Shown piece after piece: positions 19,059 to 29,223 of a stretch of 64,000 nucleotides of DNA. A model generated the notes under the pieces. The model was not told the origin of the DNA, ran no database searches, and was given only the letters and a program-made list of their open reading frames with translations. Source of the stretch: Crocinitomicaceae bacterium. Its GTDB lineage: Bacteria > Bacteroidota > Bacteroidia > Flavobacteriales_D > Crocinitomicaceae. Every line of letters starts with the position of its first letter. Within the stretch, counting starts at the first letter, position 1. The stretch covers positions 310,001 to 374,000 of the forward strand of contig JAMLHA010000001.1 of NCBI GenBank assembly GCA_023957475.1, written 5' to 3'. The position numbers and the translations under genes were made by a program.

Positions 19059-20480
19059 CTATTTCCACCCTCCACCAAGTGAACGATACAAAGCAATCAT
19101 TGCTTTAAATTCTTGCAATTGATCATTGACACTTGCTAATTGTGCCGTTATCAAACTTTGTTCGGAAGTTAACACATCCGTATAGTTGGTAGTGCTACTG
19201 TATTGCAATAAATTGGTTCTAAATTCTACCGCTTTTTGCAAAGCCTCAATTTGTTTCACACGCGTTGCTTGTTTTTCTTTTGCCATATCAAATGCATACA
19301 AAGCATCAGTTACTTCTTGTCCAGCCGTTAACAATGTTTTTTCAAATGTATTCCAAGCTTGTTGTTGCGCTATTTTTGCATTTCTTAAATTGGTTTTCAA
19401 TACTCCTCGTTGAAATATAGGTTGAACTAAACCTCCCACCAAGTTGACAAAAATACTTGTAGGATCTAATAACGTGCGTGTAGTTAAAGCACTTATACCA
19501 CCACTTCCAGCTGTTAATCGCAGAGAAGGGTAAAATGAAGCACGCGCAACATTGGTTACTTCAAAAGCTTGTCTAAATCCCAATTCTGCTGCAGTAACAT
19601 CAGGCCGGTTGGCGAGTAATTGAGCTGGAACTCCAATTTTCATATCTATAGCAAATGATTGAGCGTCAAATTTGCTTCTTTCAATTGCTTGTAAGGGTTT
19701 TGCTGTTAATACACACAATGCATTCTCCAATTCTCTTATTGATCTTTTTAAATCGGGAAGAGTAACTTGTGCAGCATATAAATTGGATTCAGCTTGAACC
19801 ACATCTGCACCGTTTAAACTACCAGATTCTTTCAATGCTTTAATAGCCTCAACTGATTTTTCTCTAATTTTTATGGTTTCTTCGGTTATTTCTAACTGTT
19901 TATCCAATGAAAGAAGGGTGTAATACGATTCGGCAATTGTCGCAATTAATGCCGTTTTAACAGCATTTTGTGATGCTATTGATTTCATCCAAGCTGCTTG
20001 TGAACTTCTTTTTGCGGCAGTCAATTTCCCCCAAATTTCTATTTCCCAAGATGTTGAAAATCCAAGAGAAACAGTAGTTGTTTGTAAGTTGATATTTACA
20101 TTTGAAGGGAAATTAAGTGCATTTTTTGATGATTTATTGTAAGTCACTTGTGGTGTGAAATCCAAACTTGGAGCAAATTGTTGCTTGGCTTGTTTCAATG
20201 TGTTTTCAGCACTTGCAATTTGCAAAATAGCATTCTGTAAATCATAATTTCTATCCAATCCTTCTTGAATAAGGTTTTTTAAGTGTTCATCTGTAAAGAA
20301 ATCTTGCCATTTTACGTCTGTTAAATTGGTTGTATCTTGCGATTGATGATCACGGTACAAGCCTTTTTGTTGTTCGTCTGTAAGGGTTGGGTTTTCGTAT
20401 TTTTTAGTAATTAAACCACAACCAGATAAAACAACAATGCTTATTGTTAAAACAAATCCTTTAAAATATCTTGTCTTCAT
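19059..20480 (-). CDS. TolC/NodT-family outer membrane efflux lipoprotein
   Basis: This is the outer membrane channel of the tripartite RND pump encoded by this operon. The 473-residue protein has a lipoprotein signal (VVLSGC, Cys 21). It contains the repeated long helices of the OEP family, for example near QLEITEETIKIREKSVEAIK and again near the C-terminus. The RPDVTAAELGFRQA motif is typical of NodT-type factors. It is the last gene of the TetR-MFP-RND-OEP operon, 18 bases after the RND stop. Confidence 0.95.
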   Translation of the reverse strand: MKTRYFKGFVLTISIVVLSGCGLITKKYENPTLTDEQQKGLYRDHQSQDTTNLTDVKWQDFFTDEHLKNLIQEGLDRNYDLQNAILQIASAENTLKQAKQQFAPSLDFTPQVTYNKSSKNALNFPSNVNINLQTTTVSLGFSTSWEIEIWGKLTAAKRSSQAAWMKSIASQNAVKTALIATIAESYYTLLSLDKQLEITEETIKIREKSVEAIKALKESGSLNGADVVQAESNLYAAQVTLPDLKRSIRELENALCVLTAKPLQAIERSKFDAQSFAIDMKIGVPAQLLANRPDVTAAELGFRQAFEVTNVARASFYPSLRLTAGSGGISALTTRTLLDPTSIFVNLVGGLVQPIFQRGVLKTNLRNAKIAQQQAWNTFEKTLLTAGQEVTDALYAFDMAKEKQATRVKQIEALQKAVEFRTNLLQYSSTTNYTDVLTSEQSLITAQLASVNDQLQEFKAMIALYRSLGGGWK

Positions 20481-20497
20481 TTTTAAATTTTTCTCTT

Positions 20498-23400
20498 TTA
20501 TTTTTTTGTAGAAACTTTTTCATGTAGCATTTGGAATACAACAAACAAGCCAGGAATAACAAAAATTCCAAAGATGGTTCCGATCAACATACCACCAATA
20601 GCACTTGTTCCAATTGCATTGTTTCCAATTGCTCCAGCACCTTTTGCAAACATAAGAGGCAACAAACCAAAGATGAAAGCGAAGGATGTCATTAAGATTG
20701 GTCGGAAACGAACTTTTGCTCCTTCAATGGCCGCATCATAAATACTTGCTCCTTTTTTCCTGGCTTCGTGGGCAAATTCTACAATCAAAATGGCATTCTT
20801 GGCCAAGAGTCCGATGAGCATAATCAGTGTGATTTGTACGTAAATGTTATTACTTACATCAAATAACCACGCAAAAATAAACGCACCTGCCAAACCAATC
20901 GGTAGTGAGAGAATAACGGCTAAAGGAAGCATATAGCTTTCATATTGGGCAGCTAAAAGGAAATAAACGAAAATCAAACATAGTAAGAAAATATACATGG
21001 TTTGTCCGCCAGCATTGATTTCCTCACGGCTCATACCCGAAAATTCATATCCATAACCCATTGGCAATGTTTCTTTTGCTACTTCTCGAATGGCATTAAT
21101 TGCATCACCCGTACTGTATCCTTGATTTGGACCACCTTGGATGTGTACAGATGTAAACAAGTTAAATCGATTGATGGCTTGTGGACCAAACACTCTTTTC
21201 AACTCGATGAACTGAGAAATAGGAGCCATTTCACCTTTGCTGTTTCTAACCATGATGTGATTAAAAGATTCAGGATTAGCTCTAAACTCTGGCTCCGCTT
21301 GATACATTACACGGTATTGTTTTCCAAATCGGTTAAAATCAGATGCGTAAACCCCACCATAATACCCTTGTAAAGTACTTAACACATCATTTACGGTAAG
21401 ATTTGCACGTTTTATCATTGGCACATCCAAATCAATCTGGTATTGTGGATAGTTTGGAGAAAATGATGTTGATGCAAATTGAATTTCTGGTCGAGCATTT
21501 AACGCTCCTATGAATTTCTGACTCACTTCGTTTAAAGCGTCGATTGTTCCTCCTTTTTGGTCTTGCAATTCAAATTCAAAACCACTACTAAATCCAAATC
21601 CCATAATGGTTGGTCGTGCAAAGAAAATCACTTTTGCATCTTTGATACCACCAGTACGTTTAAATAACTCTTGAACGATTGAAGCTTGGTCTTGACCTTT
21701 TCCTTTTCGATTGTTCCAATGCCCTAATCGGATAATAATCATACCATAATTGGTACCAGAACCACTGATTAAACTTCTTCCAGAAATACGCAAAATGTTG
21801 GTAATACCAGGTATATCTTTGATTTGATTTTCGATGGATAGCAGCACTCTTTCTGTCTCCTCTATTGAAGTTCCAGGAGGTAATGAAATGTCTGACATAA
21901 CACCTGCCACGTCTTCGTTTGGTACAAATGCTTTTGGTCGTGTGTTCATAATCGCAATAAACAAACCTGCAAAAACAGCAATTACGGTAAATGCCAACCA
22001 TTTTTTATGCACGAAAATTTGTGCTGATTTTTTATATTTTTCAGTTGTTTTGTCAAATGCAATATTGAAATTATCAAAAAAGCGACGGATAAAGTTCTTT
22101 TTTTCTCCTTCCTCGTGAGTGTGAGGTTTTAAGATCAAAGCACATAGAGCAGGAGAGAGCGTTAATGCATTAATTGCCGAAATGAAGATGGCAACAGCCA
22201 AAGTCAAACCAAATTGTTTGTAAAACACACCCGCTGAACCACTAATAAAAGACACGGGAATAAACACTGCCGCCATTACAAGTGTGATGGAGATAATAGC
22301 TCCACTAATTTCATTCATGGCACTATGAGCTGCTTTTTTAGCATCTTTTTCTCCTTGTTCCATCTTGGCGTGAACGGCTTCAACGACGACAATGGCATCG
22401 TCCACCACAATACCAACTGCTAAGACAAGCGCAAAGAGTGTCAACAAGTTAATGGTAAACCCAAATAAACTTAAAAAGAAAAATGTACCAATAATTGACA
22501 CAGGAACGGCAATTGCAGGAATTAACGTTGAACGCCAATCTTGTAAAAAGATGAATACCACTAAAAACACCAATAGAAATGCTTCAATAAGTGTGTGAAC
22601 AACTTTGGAAATAGATTCGTTTAAGAAATCATTGACATTTGTTAGAATATTGGTATAAACACCTTTTGGAAAATTTACTTTTACTTCATCCAATACTTTT
22701 AAAACACCGTTAATAACTTCCTGTGCATTGGAACCAGATGTTTGCGCAATAGCAACCCCAATACCTGGTTTTCCATTCGATATTGTTTTTCCCGAATACG
22801 TTTGAGAACCGAGTTCAATACGAGCTACATCGCCAAGTTTAAGTATTTCACCATCTTCGGTAGATTTTATAACGATATCTTCAAATTCTTCTACACTTTT
22901 AAGGCGGCCTTTGTATTTTAACACATATTGAAACGTTTGATTACCGTTTTCACCAAGTTGACCAGGAGCTGCTTCTAAGTTTTGTTCCGCTAAGACAGTT
23001 GAGATATCACGAGGTACTAATCCATAACTAGCCATGATGTCTGGACGCAACCAAATTCGCATTGAATAGTTATTCTGGCTAAAAATCATCGCATCACCAA
23101 CACCATTTACACGTTTTATACGAGGTAAAATATTGATATCTGCATAGTTTTGCAAAAACGTCATATCGTATTCTGGATTATCACTATCCAAATCAAAAAT
23201 TAAGATATTGTCACTTTGGCGTTTAGCTGTTACAACTCCAGAACGGGTAACTTCTTGAGGAAGTAAAGGTAAGGCACGTGCTACACGGTTTTGAACGTTA
23301 ACCGCAGCCATGTCGGCATTTGTACCCAACTTGAAATAAATATTGATAGAAGCTGTACCATCATTACTTGCTGTAGAAGTCATGTAGGTCATGTCTTCCA

Positions 23401-23614
23401 CACCATTGATTTGCTCTTCAAGAGGAATCAATACAGATTTCAATACGGTTTCTGCATTTGCTCCTTGATAAGCAGCGCTTACTCTGACGGTTGGTGGTGC
23501 AATTTCAGGATATTGTGAAACAGGCAACGTTACAAGACCTAAGATTCCAAGAATTAGGATGATGATGGATATTACCGTAGATAGAACCGGACGGTCAATG
23601 AATTTATTAAACAT
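20498..23614 (-). CDS. RND efflux permease, hydrophobe/amphiphile (HAE1, AcrB-like) family
   Basis: This 1038-residue inner membrane proton/drug antiporter has the usual length and duplicated layout: TM1, periplasmic loop, TM2-6, then TM7, loop, TM8-12. The proton-relay Asp pair is in [13 protein letters not shown] in TM4. The matching Lys is in [13 protein letters not shown] in TM10. The N-terminus [16 protein letters not shown] is typical. It forms a tripartite pump with the MFP before it and the OEP after it. The substrate range cannot be predicted. Confidence 0.97.
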   Translation of the reverse strand: MFNKFIDRPVLSTVISIIILILGILGLVTLPVSQYPEIAPPTVRVSAAYQGANAETVLKSVLIPLEEQINGVEDMTYMTSTASNDGTASINIYFKLGTNADMAAVNVQNRVARALPLLPQEVTRSGVVTAKRQSDNILIFDLDSDNPEYDMTFLQNYADINILPRIKRVNGVGDAMIFSQNNYSMRIWLRPDIMASYGLVPRDISTVLAEQNLEAAPGQLGENGNQTFQYVLKYKGRLKSVEEFEDIVIKSTEDGEILKLGDVARIELGSQTYSGKTISNGKPGIGVAIAQTSGSNAQEVINGVLKVLDEVKVNFPKGVYTNILTNVNDFLNESISKVVHTLIEAFLLVFLVVFIFLQDWRSTLIPAIAVPVSIIGTFFFLSLFGFTINLLTLFALVLAVGIVVDDAIVVVEAVHAKMEQGEKDAKKAAHSAMNEISGAIISITLVMAAVFIPVSFISGSAGVFYKQFGLTLAVAIFISAINALTLSPALCALILKPHTHEEGEKKNFIRRFFDNFNIAFDKTTEKYKKSAQIFVHKKWLAFTVIAVFAGLFIAIMNTRPKAFVPNEDVAGVMSDISLPPGTSIEETERVLLSIENQIKDIPGITNILRISGRSLISGSGTNYGMIIIRLGHWNNRKGKGQDQASIVQELFKRTGGIKDAKVIFFARPTIMGFGFSSGFEFELQDQKGGTIDALNEVSQKFIGALNARPEIQFASTSFSPNYPQYQIDLDVPMIKRANLTVNDVLSTLQGYYGGVYASDFNRFGKQYRVMYQAEPEFRANPESFNHIMVRNSKGEMAPISQFIELKRVFGPQAINRFNLFTSVHIQGGPNQGYSTGDAINAIREVAKETLPMGYGYEFSGMSREEINAGGQTMYIFLLCLIFVYFLLAAQYESYMLPLAVILSLPIGLAGAFIFAWLFDVSNNIYVQITLIMLIGLLAKNAILIVEFAHEARKKGASIYDAAIEGAKVRFRPILMTSFAFIFGLLPLMFAKGAGAIGNNAIGTSAIGGMLIGTIFGIFVIPGLFVVFQMLHEKVSTKK

Positions 23615-23626
23615 AAGGCAATAATC

Positions 23627-24766
23627 TTAGAATTTTAAAACACTATCAGCTGGAATAAGATTTGGTTTGATTTTTGTGCCTTCAGCCACAATTCCAATTC
23701 CTTCTACAATCAATTTGTCGTTTGACTTTAAACCTTCAGTTACAACAAAATATTTTCCACCTGGAACTTCCACCACTTGGATTGGAACTCCAGTAACTGT
23801 TTCATCTTTGCCAACAATGTATGCCAAACGTTTATCTTGAAGTTCTGAGGTTGCTTTTTGTGGCACGATGATTGCATCTTTTAAATGAGTAGGGATGCGA
23901 ATAACCGTGCTTGAACCAGAACGCAACATTTTATCAGGATTTACAAACCCAGCTTTCACGTTAAAAGAACCAGTTTGATTGTTGATTAATCCACTAAATG
24001 TTTCAACTTTACCCATTTGATTGTATGTTTCACCATTTGATAACACCAAAGTAACTGGCGGTATCTTATTGATTTTTTCTTGGAATGTTTTTCCTTCAAT
24101 GGTTTCAAACATTTTTAGTTGCTGTTTTTCATTGATAGAGAAATAGGCAAATACTTTTGAAATATTTGAAACAATAGTTAACGGTTGAACCGTATTGCTG
24201 TAAACATAACTACCCAATTTGTAAGGCAATTTACCAACTACGCCATCAACAGGACTTTTGATAACTGTATAACCCAAATTTGTTTGTGCATTGGCATAAG
24301 TTGCTTTTGCTTGTTCCAATTCAGCTTTACGCATGTCGTAATTCAAATTGACATTGGTTAGCTCATAAGAGCTAATAATTCCTTGCTCAACCAATGGTTT
24401 TGTTTTCTCTATTTGAATGCGAGCAGCTTCTAACGCTGTTTTTGCACTTTCTACTCGAGCAGCGTACATACTAACGTCTTGCGCAAATTGAGGATTGGAA
24501 ATTTGAAACAATAAGTCACCTTTTTTTACTTCTTGTCCCTCTTCAACGTATATTTTATCGATGTAACCATTGATCATCGGTCTGATTTCAATGTCTTCGA
24601 CACCTTGTAAAGTAGCAGGATATTCAGAGTACAATTCAACTTCTTGTTTCTGCAACTCAATTACATTGTATGGTTGTGTTGGCCTTTGAAAAGCTTCTTC
24701 TTTTCCCTTGCAAGCTGTTAATGTTACTGCTGCTATACCAATAATTGCTAATTTATTTGTGATCAT
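23627..24766 (-). CDS. RND efflux periplasmic adaptor lipoprotein (membrane fusion protein)
   Basis: This 379-residue adaptor links the RND permease to the TolC-type channel. It has a lipoprotein signal (TLTAC, Cys 19). A lipoyl half-motif (GYIDKIYVEEGQEVKKGDLL) is followed by an alpha-hairpin (about 85-145). The second lipoyl half (VIKSPVDGVVGKLPYKLGSY), a beta-barrel and a membrane-proximal domain come after. Its ATG overlaps the tetR-type gene stop (ATGA), and the permease gene starts 12 bases after its own stop. Confidence 0.95.
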   Translation of the reverse strand: MITNKLAIIGIAAVTLTACKGKEEAFQRPTQPYNVIELQKQEVELYSEYPATLQGVEDIEIRPMINGYIDKIYVEEGQEVKKGDLLFQISNPQFAQDVSMYAARVESAKTALEAARIQIEKTKPLVEQGIISSYELTNVNLNYDMRKAELEQAKATYANAQTNLGYTVIKSPVDGVVGKLPYKLGSYVYSNTVQPLTIVSNISKVFAYFSINEKQQLKMFETIEGKTFQEKINKIPPVTLVLSNGETYNQMGKVETFSGLINNQTGSFNVKAGFVNPDKMLRSGSSTVIRIPTHLKDAIIVPQKATSELQDKRLAYIVGKDETVTGVPIQVVEVPGGKYFVVTEGLKSNDKLIVEGIGIVAEGTKIKPNLIPADSVLKF

Positions 24767-25362
24767 TTATTAAAAATTAAATTTTTTATTACTTTTTTTC
24801 TTTGTTGCAGAACGTCTTCAAATTCAGACTCTGAAATACCAAAAACATCTTTGTAAATTGTTTTCATGACCAATGGATAGGATACCAATGAAAAGATGTT
24901 TATCAAGAAATGAATTGGGTCAACTGTTTGAATACTACCTTTTTTTACTTCTTGATGAATTTCATCCATAAATTCCTTCATTTCCGATGAAGGTTCTGGT
25001 TTTATATAAATCTCCTTATCAATAAGATTAACCGACACATTGATGCTTAACACTTCAAAAAAAGCATAGTTACGTTTGAAATTGAATGTAAAATCGATGA
25101 GTTGCTCCACTTTTTCTTCAAAAGACACCCCTTTTTTACCATAAATCTCATTTAAACCATTATGTAATTCGGTGACTACCTCTTCTTGAGCAATTCTCAT
25201 TAGGTTTTCTTTTGATCGAAAATAGTAATTCACCAACGTTCGCTGAACGCCTGAATAATCAGCTATTTCTTGCGAAGTAGCCTTTACTTTTCCTTCACGG
25301 TAGATGAGTTCTTTCGCTTTGGAAATAATTAATAATTCAGTTTCACTGTATAAATTTGACAT
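24763..25362 (-). CDS. TetR/AcrR-family repressor of the adjacent efflux operon
   Basis: This 199-residue regulator has an N-terminal TetR helix-turn-helix (about residues 9-55: IISKAKELIYREG, then TSQEIADYSGVQRTLVNYYF, then RSKENLMRI). A mostly helical ligand-binding domain follows. It is the first gene of the efflux operon and is translationally coupled to the adaptor gene. A perfect 7-base inverted repeat lies 6 bases upstream of its start codon, directly next to a -7 element, so it probably represses the whole operon including itself until a ligand binds. Confidence 0.93.
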   Translation of the reverse strand: MSNLYSETELLIISKAKELIYREGKVKATSQEIADYSGVQRTLVNYYFRSKENLMRIAQEEVVTELHNGLNEIYGKKGVSFEEKVEQLIDFTFNFKRNYAFFEVLSINVSVNLIDKEIYIKPEPSSEMKEFMDEIHQEVKKGSIQTVDPIHFLINIFSLVSYPLVMKTIYKDVFGISESEFEDVLQQRKKVIKNLIFNK

Positions 25363-25368
25363 AAATGT

Positions 25369-25392
25369 TTGACAAAATTGTCAACAAAAGTA
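25369..25392 (-). promoter_or_regulatory. TetR operator and -7 element of the efflux operon
   Basis: TTGACAA-AA-TTGTCAA (25369-25384) is a perfect inverted repeat. It abuts TACTTTTG (minus strand, 25392-25385), which fits the -7 consensus. Binding here would block the transcription start site of the operon. Confidence 0.7.
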
Positions 25393-25531
25393 CTTCAAAT
25401 TTTTAAATTGAAGCTATTTTAACCGTTAAAATGCTGTTAATTTTTTTGACTTGTTGATGTTATGATCTAATGATAGGTCAACTAGTCATAACGTCACTTT
25501 ACATTAAAAACCACAGTGATTTTCATTTACA

Positions 25532-25563
25532 TTGTGGATAAATAAAAATAATCTCTAAATTTG
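25532..25563 (+). promoter_or_regulatory. Bacteroidota-type promoter for gpsA
   Basis: TTG (25532-25534) lies 21 bases before TAAATTTG (25556-25563). The gpsA ATG follows 9 bases later, so the leader must be very short. Confidence 0.6.
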
Positions 25564-25572
25564 TAGCTGATA

Positions 25573-26571
25573 ATGAAATCGGATAAGAAAATAGCTGTTA
25601 TTGGAGGTGGGAGTTGGGCAACTGCCATTGTGAAAATACTTTGCAACAATGTGAAGTCTGTGAACTGGTGGATGCGTAACGAAGCATCTGTTCGTCACAT
25701 TTTAAAATACCAACGCAATCCCAATTACTTACAAGCTGTAGAGTTTGACTTGGATAAAATCAATGTTAGTACAAATTTAATAGAGATGATTGAACCTGCT
25801 GATATAGTGATATTGGCTACACCATCTGCTTTTTTAGTAGAAACATTTGAAAAATTCCCGGTTGAATTACTTGAAAATAAAATTGTTTTTTCAGCTGTAA
25901 AAGGAATTGTACCAGAATTTCACGCCATTCCTGCCCGATTTATTCATAAAACTTTTCGAACACCTTATAATAAGATTGGAATTATTTGCGGACCCTGTCA
26001 CGCTGAAGAAGTTGCGCTCGAACGTTTGTCTTATTTAACCATTGCTTGTCAAGAGGATCATATTGCTGAAGAAATGGCTGATTTAATGGCTTGTAGATAC
26101 ATTAAAACAACAACCTCAGACGATTTATTCGGTACGGAACTTTCGGCAGTATTGAAAAATGTGTATGCTATTGCAGCGGGTATTTGCTCTGGTTTAGGTT
26201 ATGGTGATAACTTTCAAGCAGTATTAATCAGTAGTGCGATTCAAGAAATAGAAAATTTTATTGATGAGGTAAGTCCGATTCACAGAGATGTGAAATCAAG
26301 TGCTTATTTGGGTGACTTATTGGTAACATCTTACTCAAAGTTTTCAAGAAATCGCTCTTTTGGTTACATGATTGGTAAGGGTTACTCAGTAAAAACGGCT
26401 CAACTAGAGATGGACATGATTGCAGAAGGATATTATGCCGTTAAAAGCGTGGTTGAGATAAACAAGCGCTTTGAAGTGGAAATGCCTATTGTAAATGCGG
26501 TTTACAATATTTTGTACGAAAAAATTTCTCCAGTTATAGAAATGCGTATTTTAACTGAAAAGTTGAGTTAA
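25573..26571 (+). CDS. gpsA: NAD(P)H-dependent glycerol-3-phosphate dehydrogenase
   Basis: GpsA reduces dihydroxyacetone phosphate to sn-glycerol-3-phosphate for phospholipid synthesis. The 332-residue protein has the Rossmann loop GGGSWATA at residues 11-18 and AATPSAF-type cofactor contacts (ILATPSAFLVE). KGIVPE, GPCHAEEV and the catalytic ELSAVLKNVYAIAAGI segment are present. The C-terminal GDLLVTSYSKFSRNRSFG motif is complete. Length and motif order are normal. Confidence 0.96.
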   Translation: MKSDKKIAVIGGGSWATAIVKILCNNVKSVNWWMRNEASVRHILKYQRNPNYLQAVEFDLDKINVSTNLIEMIEPADIVILATPSAFLVETFEKFPVELLENKIVFSAVKGIVPEFHAIPARFIHKTFRTPYNKIGIICGPCHAEEVALERLSYLTIACQEDHIAEEMADLMACRYIKTTTSDDLFGTELSAVLKNVYAIAAGICSGLGYGDNFQAVLISSAIQEIENFIDEVSPIHRDVKSSAYLGDLLVTSYSKFSRNRSFGYMIGKGYSVKTAQLEMDMIAEGYYAVKSVVEINKRFEVEMPIVNAVYNILYEKISPVIEMRILTEKLS

Positions 26572-26621
26572 TTTTAGAGCATATTTTTCAAAAAATAACT
26601 TAGCTTCGTAAAAACATTTCG

Positions 26622-27887
26622 ATGAAAGTATTTAAGTTTGGTGGAGCATCTGTAAAAGATGCTATTGCAGTAAAAAATGTTGTTGAAATTATTCGTTTAT
26701 TCCCCAAGGATAAAATTGTGGTTGTCATTTCTGCAATGGGCAAAACGACCAACGCTTTAGAAGTTATAGTTGATGCCATTTGGACTAAAAACGAAACGGT
26801 TTTTTATGAAAAATTAGCCGAAATTAAAGCATTTCATACGGCTATTTTGGATCATTTATTTTCTTCTGGTGCGCATACTATTTATACTGAATTGGACCGT
26901 GTTTTTGCTGCAATGGAAATGCAGTTTAAAGGTGAAATTTCTGATAATTACAACCGTGAATACGATCAAATTGTTTCACTAGGAGAGGTTATCTCTACAT
27001 TAATAGTTGAGTCGTATTTTCGTGAAACTGGGTTGCATTCAAAATGGATGGATGCCCGTAGTTTGATTCGCACAAACACCTGTTTTAGAGATGCTGAAAT
27101 TGATTGGAATTGTACCGAAGAGCTAATTCAGAAAAATGTATTGCCAATTTTTGACCAATATCCCATCGTTGTAACACAAGGTTTTATAGGGCATACACCC
27201 GAATATTTAACAACAACCTTAGGTAGAGAAGGCTCTGATTTTACAGCTGGTATTTTTGCGTATTGCCTCAATGCAGAAAATGTGACTATTTGGAAAGATG
27301 TGCCAGGGATGTTAAACGCTGACCCTAAGTATTTTACCGATACTGTTAAATTGAATAAAATTTCGTTCAATGAGGCAATCGAATTGGCATACTACGGAGC
27401 AAGTGTTATTCATCCAAAAACGTTAAAGCCTTTACAAAATAAAAACATTCCATTATTTGTAAAATCATTTATTGAGCCTTTGAAGGCAGGAACAGAAATC
27501 CAACAATCTGCTGAATTTGATACCTTGGTTCCTTCTTTTATTTTTAAGTTAAACCAAACATTGATTTCCTTTAGAACACGTGATTTTTCGTTTATCGTGG
27601 AGTCGCATTTAGGAGAAATCTTTAATAAATTATCTGCTTTAGGGGTGAAAATCAATCTGATGCAAAATTCAGCATTGAGTTTTTCCATTTTGGTGGATGC
27701 CCAAAAAATCAATATGCAATCCATTCTTGATTCTTTTCAAGAACAATTTGAAGTGCGCTACAATGAAGGGTTGGAATTGGTAACAATACGTCATTACGAC
27801 CAACCAACGATTGAGCGAGTAACGGCTGGAAAAGAAAAATTGTTAGAACAATTTGACCGTTTAACAGCTAGAATTATTTTGAAATAA
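26622..27887 (+). CDS. Aspartate kinase (monofunctional)
   Basis: This 421-residue amino-acid kinase phosphorylates aspartate, the first step toward lysine, threonine and methionine. It has the N-terminal nucleotide site KFGGASVKDA, the SLGEVISTLIVESYF segment, and TTLGREGSDFTA with one change from the usual LGRGGSD. The WKDVPGMLNADPK motif and YYGASVIHPKTLKPL are also present. A C-terminal regulatory region with ACT-like character follows from about residue 300. It is not fused to homoserine dehydrogenase and stands alone, so its feedback effector cannot be inferred. Confidence 0.93.
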   Translation: MKVFKFGGASVKDAIAVKNVVEIIRLFPKDKIVVVISAMGKTTNALEVIVDAIWTKNETVFYEKLAEIKAFHTAILDHLFSSGAHTIYTELDRVFAAMEMQFKGEISDNYNREYDQIVSLGEVISTLIVESYFRETGLHSKWMDARSLIRTNTCFRDAEIDWNCTEELIQKNVLPIFDQYPIVVTQGFIGHTPEYLTTTLGREGSDFTAGIFAYCLNAENVTIWKDVPGMLNADPKYFTDTVKLNKISFNEAIELAYYGASVIHPKTLKPLQNKNIPLFVKSFIEPLKAGTEIQQSAEFDTLVPSFIFKLNQTLISFRTRDFSFIVESHLGEIFNKLSALGVKINLMQNSALSFSILVDAQKINMQSILDSFQEQFEVRYNEGLELVTIRHYDQPTIERVTAGKEKLLEQFDRLTARIILK

Positions 27888-28031
27888 TTTTCCTCAAAGT
27901 TCACTTATTTTTAAAGTTTGAGGAGAATAATGTATTTCAGAATCCTCAGAATTGACATAAATCAAAAATTTGTGTAAAATAATTTTGTTTTATTCCTTAA
28001 ACTTTGTCTATTTGTATCGGCCAAATAATTT

Positions 28032-28694
28032 TTATCGTTTCCAAGCTCGTGTGATTTCTCTTTTTCCGGGAGGTCCAGGCAACGCTTCGATTTCAAAACC
28101 AATGGATTTTAATGTGCGTTTAACTTGTCCTTTAGCACAATAAGTAATCAAAAAACCATCTTTTTTTAATGTGTTGTACATTTTTTCGAGAATAGCTAAT
28201 GTCCACATGTCCTCTTGAGCTTGTGGACCAAAAGCATCAAAATACACACAATCAAAATGATTGGGAGGTGGAATTAAATCTTCAATTCTTGCATGTATTT
28301 TATGAAGTGAAAATGGTGGTATAATTTTCGCTAATTGATTCCATTCTACTTGATGAAGTTGCGCAAAAACAGGTTGATATTGTCCACTTAGTTGTTTGCA
28401 ATACTCCATTTGCATCGCAATTTCAATTGGAACAGGATACGCTTCAATTCCAGTATAATTTACCGAAAGATTGTTTTCTTTTGCATAAATAGCTGTCAAT
28501 AATGCGTTTAAACCAGTCCCAAACCCCATTTCAAAGATAGAAATACTGCTTTTTTCAATCGTTTTAATGCCGTTATTTATAAATATATGTACAGCTTCTT
28601 GGATAGCACCATGCGATGAATGATAGGTTTCGTCTAATTCTGGAACATAGATGGTTTTGGAGCCATCGTTAGTGTTTATGACGTGCAAGTTCAC
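28032..28694 (-). CDS. mnmD: tRNA 5-methylaminomethyl-2-thiouridine methyltransferase
   Basis: MnmD is the stand-alone methyltransferase that completes mnm5s2U at the wobble position of certain tRNAs, equivalent to the N-terminal half of E. coli MnmC. The 220-residue protein has ELDETYHSSHGAIQEA, the SAM site FEMGFGTGLNALL and the catalytic YFDAFGPQAQEDMW motif. No FAD oxidase domain is attached. The start codon is GTG and lies inside the end of the upstream gene (26-base overlap), which implies coupled translation. Confidence 0.94.
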   Translation of the reverse strand: MNLHVINTNDGSKTIYVPELDETYHSSHGAIQEAVHIFINNGIKTIEKSSISIFEMGFGTGLNALLTAIYAKENNLSVNYTGIEAYPVPIEIAMQMEYCKQLSGQYQPVFAQLHQVEWNQLAKIIPPFSLHKIHARIEDLIPPPNHFDCVYFDAFGPQAQEDMWTLAILEKMYNTLKKDGFLITYCAKGQVKRTLKSIGFEIEALPGPPGKREITRAWKR

Positions 28695-29061
28695 TGAATG
28701 TTGGAGTTAATTGTTCTTTTGTATAGTAACCGTTCTTAATAAAATAGTCAATAATTGCCTCTTTCATCAAGTGTTGTTGTTGGTTGTATTCCAAGTGAGG
28801 TAATTTTTTTACCAATTTATAATGTGGCCAATTATCTTTGTCTTTCCCTTCAAATTCATAATAACCATAAGGAATAAGAATGGTACAAGTTGCAATGTGC
28901 ACCAAATCCATTTTTTCATCCTTTGTATATTCTTTAAATCCAAGTCCCAATTCATTCACGCCAATTAGAAACAAGATACCAGAGATATCCATATCTCCGT
29001 CGAAATCTTTGTTCAACAGAGCGGTTAACTTTTTAAATCTTAATTCTATTTGATAATCCAT
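28669..29061 (-). CDS. Conserved-looking hypothetical protein upstream of mnmD
   Basis: This 130-residue soluble protein has no signal peptide or membrane segment, and I do not recognise its family. It is acidic and aromatic-rich. A central hydrophobic segment (IATCTILIPYGYYEF) is followed by a His-containing helix (HLEYNQQQHLMKEAIIDYF). It overlaps mnmD by 26 bases, so the two are expressed together. A role connected with tRNA modification is only a guess from context. Confidence 0.75.
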   Translation of the reverse strand: MDYQIELRFKKLTALLNKDFDGDMDISGILFLIGVNELGLGFKEYTKDEKMDLVHIATCTILIPYGYYEFEGKDKDNWPHYKLVKKLPHLEYNQQQHLMKEAIIDYFIKNGYYTKEQLTPTFSELARHKH

Positions 29062-29070
29062 ATTTTATAA

Positions 29071-29098
29071 AAGTTCAGAGTTCAGAGTGCTGAGTTCA
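29071..29098. repeat. GTTCAGA-type short tandem repeat
   Basis: Two copies of GTTCAGA are followed by a degenerate copy between the start of the 28669-29061 gene and the YceI promoter. Similar tracts occur at 19024-19055 (other orientation) and 47535-47557. Confidence 0.6.
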
Positions 29099-29173
29099 AA
29101 TTTGTCTATGCTCATACTATGACTCTATGTTGTTTAAATTATTCTATTATTTAGACAAAATTAACAATAGAAA

Positions 29174-29204
29174 TTGAGCTTTCCATTCATATTTTGTAAA
29201 TTTG
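29174..29204 (+). promoter_or_regulatory. Bacteroidota-type promoter for the YceI lipoprotein
   Basis: TTG (29174-29176) lies 20 bases before TAAATTTG (29197-29204), which is 19 bases before the ATG. Confidence 0.65.
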
Positions 29205-29223
29205 AAAAAAAATCTAAATAAAA

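Noticed and set aside
18853..19068. Minus-strand open frame of 71 codons
   Set aside because: It is made almost entirely of palindromic intergenic repeat text and overlaps the end of the efflux gene; no signal for translation.
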